Of a stretch of 64,000 nucleotides of DNA, positions 62,059 through 64,000 are shown piece by piece. The notes under the pieces were generated by a model, which was not told where the DNA came from, did not search any database, and was given only the letters and a program-made list of their open reading frames with translations. A program made the translations under genes and the position numbers. The first letter of the stretch is position 1; each line of letters starts with the position of its first letter. The DNA comes from Clostridiales bacterium. Its GTDB lineage: Bacteria > Bacillota > Clostridia > Oscillospirales > CAG-272. The DNA lies in contig QALR01000016.1 of the NCBI GenBank assembly GCA_003150035.1, positions 1-64,000 of the forward strand, in the 5' to 3' direction.

Positions 62059-62996
62059 GAATCCTGTTTATGGGCACACCGGAATTTGCGCAGGCGGCGC
62101 TGCTCGCCATTTCCGGCTCTTTTCCGAATGAAATTGTCGCCGTCGTTACAAGGCAGGATACCCCGAAAAATCGCGGACATGCCATGACGCCGCCTCCTGT
62201 CAAAGAGACAGCGCTTTCCCTTGGCATCCCCGTTATCCAGCCTGCGAATCTGAAAGAAGAAGCTTTCCGCGAAACGCTAAATGCCATCGCCCCCGATATC
62301 ATTGTCGTCGCCGCTTACGGAAGAATTCTGCCTCCTTATGTACTAGACTATCCGAAATTCGGCTGCATCAACATCCATGCTTCGCTGCTGCCGAAATATC
62401 GCGGCGCGGCCCCAATACAACGCGCCATTCTTGCAGGAGAGCGTGAGGTCGGCGTCACCATTATGAAGATGGAAGAGGGTCTTGACACGGGGGATATGTT
62501 TGCGCGCGGCGCCTTTTCTCTTGACGGAACCGAAAACTTCGCCAAAATCCACGACCGGCTTGCAGCGCTCGGCGCCGAGCTTGTCGTTATGACAATGAAT
62601 AAAATTTTCGACGGTACCGTGCACGCCGAAAAGCAGGACGAAGCCCTTGCGACTTATGCGCCCAAAATCGAAAAAGCCGACAGAGTCTTGGATTTTCACG
62701 CGCCGGCACCCGTGCTCCAAAACAGGGTCCGCGCATTCTCGCCCGCTCCGGGTGCGGAAGCCATGCTTCCCTCCGGAAAGGTAAAAATCACAGAGGCCCG
62801 TTCCCTGTCAGAGGAGCCGGACGGAGAGCCCGGTACGGTATCCGAGCTTTCCGCCAAAGGAGACGGCGTTCTGTCTGTCAACTGCGGGCAGGGCAAGCTT
62901 CTCATTCTGAAGCTTGTCCCGGAAGGCAAAAAGGAAATGTCCGCCGGAGATTTTATCCGAGGACGCCGCATCGCTAGGAGCGATAGCTTTATTTGA
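62055..62996 (+). CDS. fmt: Methionyl-tRNA formyltransferase
   Basis: The 313-residue enzyme formylates initiator Met-tRNA. It starts ILFMGTPEFAQAAL, has the catalytic CINIHASLLPKYRGAAPIQ and the loop MEEGLDTGDMFA, and the C-terminal part ends in FIRGRRI. It overlaps def by four bases. Confidence 0.97.
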   Translation: MRILFMGTPEFAQAALLAISGSFPNEIVAVVTRQDTPKNRGHAMTPPPVKETALSLGIPVIQPANLKEEAFRETLNAIAPDIIVVAAYGRILPPYVLDYPKFGCINIHASLLPKYRGAAPIQRAILAGEREVGVTIMKMEEGLDTGDMFARGAFSLDGTENFAKIHDRLAALGAELVVMTMNKIFDGTVHAEKQDEALATYAPKIEKADRVLDFHAPAPVLQNRVRAFSPAPGAEAMLPSGKVKITEARSLSEEPDGEPGTVSELSAKGDGVLSVNCGQGKLLILKLVPEGKKEMSAGDFIRGRRIARSDSFI

Positions 62997-63031
62997 ACGG
63001 ACCGCCGTCGCGGCAGAATACGGAGACTTCT

Positions 63032-64000
63032 ATGAACGCAAGAGAAACCGCGTTTCTTTCCCTTATGAAGGTCGAGAACAGCGGCGCATATCCCAATATA
63101 GAGCTTTCTTATGCCATCGAGCGAAACGGACTTTCCGGCGCGGAGAGAGCGCTTTATACCGCGCTTTTTTACGGGGTTATCGAACGGAAGCTCACTTTGG
63201 ACTATATCATCCGCGTCCTATCCGACAGAGCAGATAACGATATCGATCCCAACATCCGCATTATCCTGAGGCTGGGGCTTTATCAGCTTCTCTATATGAC
63301 AAAAATTCCCGAATCTGCCGCTGTCAACGAAAGTGTGAAGCTTGCCCGCCGCTTCTATGCCAAAAAGAACAGCGAAGCCTTTATCAACGCCGTTCTGCGC
63401 AGCTTCCTGCGGCGCCGGGACAGCATTTCCTATCCGAACAAAGAAAAAAATCCCGTTGCCTATCTTTCCGTTTGCTACTCTGTTCCGGAATGGATTTGCC
63501 GCTTATGGCTTGACACCTACGGCATGGATAAGATCATCAAAATTCTTGAAACCATCAACACAGCCCCCGCCATGACGCTTACCGTCAACACGCTGAAAAC
63601 CTCGCCTGCCGAATTTCTTCATGCACTGACAGCCGCAGGCATAAAAGCAGACATGGGAACGCTGACAAAAAACAGCGTTCGCCTGCGTACCTCTCTTCCG
63701 ATGGAAAATCTTTCTCCCTTTGAAGGCCGATTCTTTGTTCAGGATGAGGCGTCTGCTCTCTGCGTCGCTGTGATGGATGCCGCCCCCGGCGATACGGTTC
63801 TTGACGCCTGCGCCTGCCCGGGCGGAAAAAGCTTCGGCATGGCGATGACAATGGAAAACAAGGGGAGCATCCTCTCCTTGGATCTGCACAAAAACAAGCT
63901 CTCTCTGATCGAAAAGGGCGCATCCTCACTCGGAATCACTATCATCCGCACAGATGTGCAAAATGCCGCGCTGCCGCGAGAGGGAATGCCCGTCTTTGAC
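63032..64000 (+). CDS. rsmB: 16S rRNA (cytosine-967-C5) methyltransferase RsmB, cut by the window end
   Basis: The first 323 codons are present without a stop, so the gene continues past 64000. The N-terminus (ARETAFLSLMKVENSGAYPNIEL onward) is the NusB-like RNA-binding domain, residues about 1-135, followed by the methyltransferase domain with the SAM motif VLDACACPGGKSF. The catalytic cysteines lie beyond the window. GGAGA stands 6 bases before the ATG. It follows fmt by 35 bases in the same operon. Confidence 0.94.
   Translation, partial: MNARETAFLSLMKVENSGAYPNIELSYAIERNGLSGAERALYTALFYGVIERKLTLDYIIRVLSDRADNDIDPNIRIILRLGLYQLLYMTKIPESAAVNESVKLARRFYAKKNSEAFINAVLRSFLRRRDSISYPNKEKNPVAYLSVCYSVPEWICRLWLDTYGMDKIIKILETINTAPAMTLTVNTLKTSPAEFLHALTAAGIKADMGTLTKNSVRLRTSLPMENLSPFEGRFFVQDEASALCVAVMDAAPGDTVLDACACPGGKSFGMAMTMENKGSILSLDLHKNKLSLIEKGASSLGITIIRTDVQNAALPREGMPVFD

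Overview
The window looks like chromosomal DNA of a spore-forming, Gram-positive member of the Clostridia with roughly balanced GC. The evidence is four sporulation/germination genes (spoIIE, spoIVB, spoIIP, gpr), a T-box leader in front of serS, RNase J, the RemA/YicC/omega/PriA gene order typical of Firmicutes, a tRNA with an encoded CCA end, and short palindromic repeats of the kind scattered through gut Clostridia. No phage, insertion sequence, plasmid or CRISPR signature was seen. Functions were assigned by reading the protein sequences; no database search was run.

Layout. 0-14 kb: an oligopeptide-binding lipoprotein and a URO-D-fold protein (minus strand), T-box-controlled serS, small membrane proteins, mgsA with a DUF218 gene, a minus-strand operon of PduL, an Fe-S scaffold-like protein and a GGGtGRT protein, then a plus-strand run of a TepA/ClpP-like protease, a CmpB-like membrane protein, a DUF362 ferredoxin-like protein and ispE. 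14-30 kb: a sugar nucleotidyltransferase fused to a degenerate phosphohexomutase domain, a DUF4091 protein, RNase J with a long structured leader, a GH28-type protein, then spoIIP, gpr, a YesL-like protein and a DUF4364 protein (minus strand), a probable 6S RNA and a GH38 alpha-mannosidase. The three carbohydrate-active proteins lack signal peptides, which suggests that imported oligosaccharides are degraded in the cytoplasm.

30-49 kb is almost entirely minus strand: an HtrA protease, an apparent redox cluster (LysR regulator, aldo/keto reductase, tandem-flavodoxin lipoprotein, flavodoxin-fold reductase), a YugP-like peptidase, tRNA-Arg(CCU) downstream of an AI-2E-family permease, a LiaF-like protein, the polyamine transporter potABCD behind a leader with an attenuator-like terminator, spoIIE and spoIVB. 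49-55 kb: a SLOG protein, a PocR/AraC regulator directly before a corrinoid protein, an EEP-family hydrolase, a DUF6062 protein, pfkA, ybaK and an AT-rich XRE regulator. 55.7-56.0 kb is a block of short palindromic repeats. From 57 kb to the end runs a housekeeping operon, yicC-remA-gmk-rpoZ-priA-def-fmt-rsmB; rsmB is cut by the window edge and coaBC, often found between rpoZ and priA, is absent.

The most interesting points are the leader of potABCD, the rod-like RNA near 27.05 kb, the conserved but unexplained PduL/scaffold/GGGtGRT operon, the phosphomutase-like domain without a recognisable catalytic serine, the membrane-anchored PotD, and the PocR-corrinoid pair that has no methyltransferase beside it although a URO-D-type protein lies elsewhere in the window.
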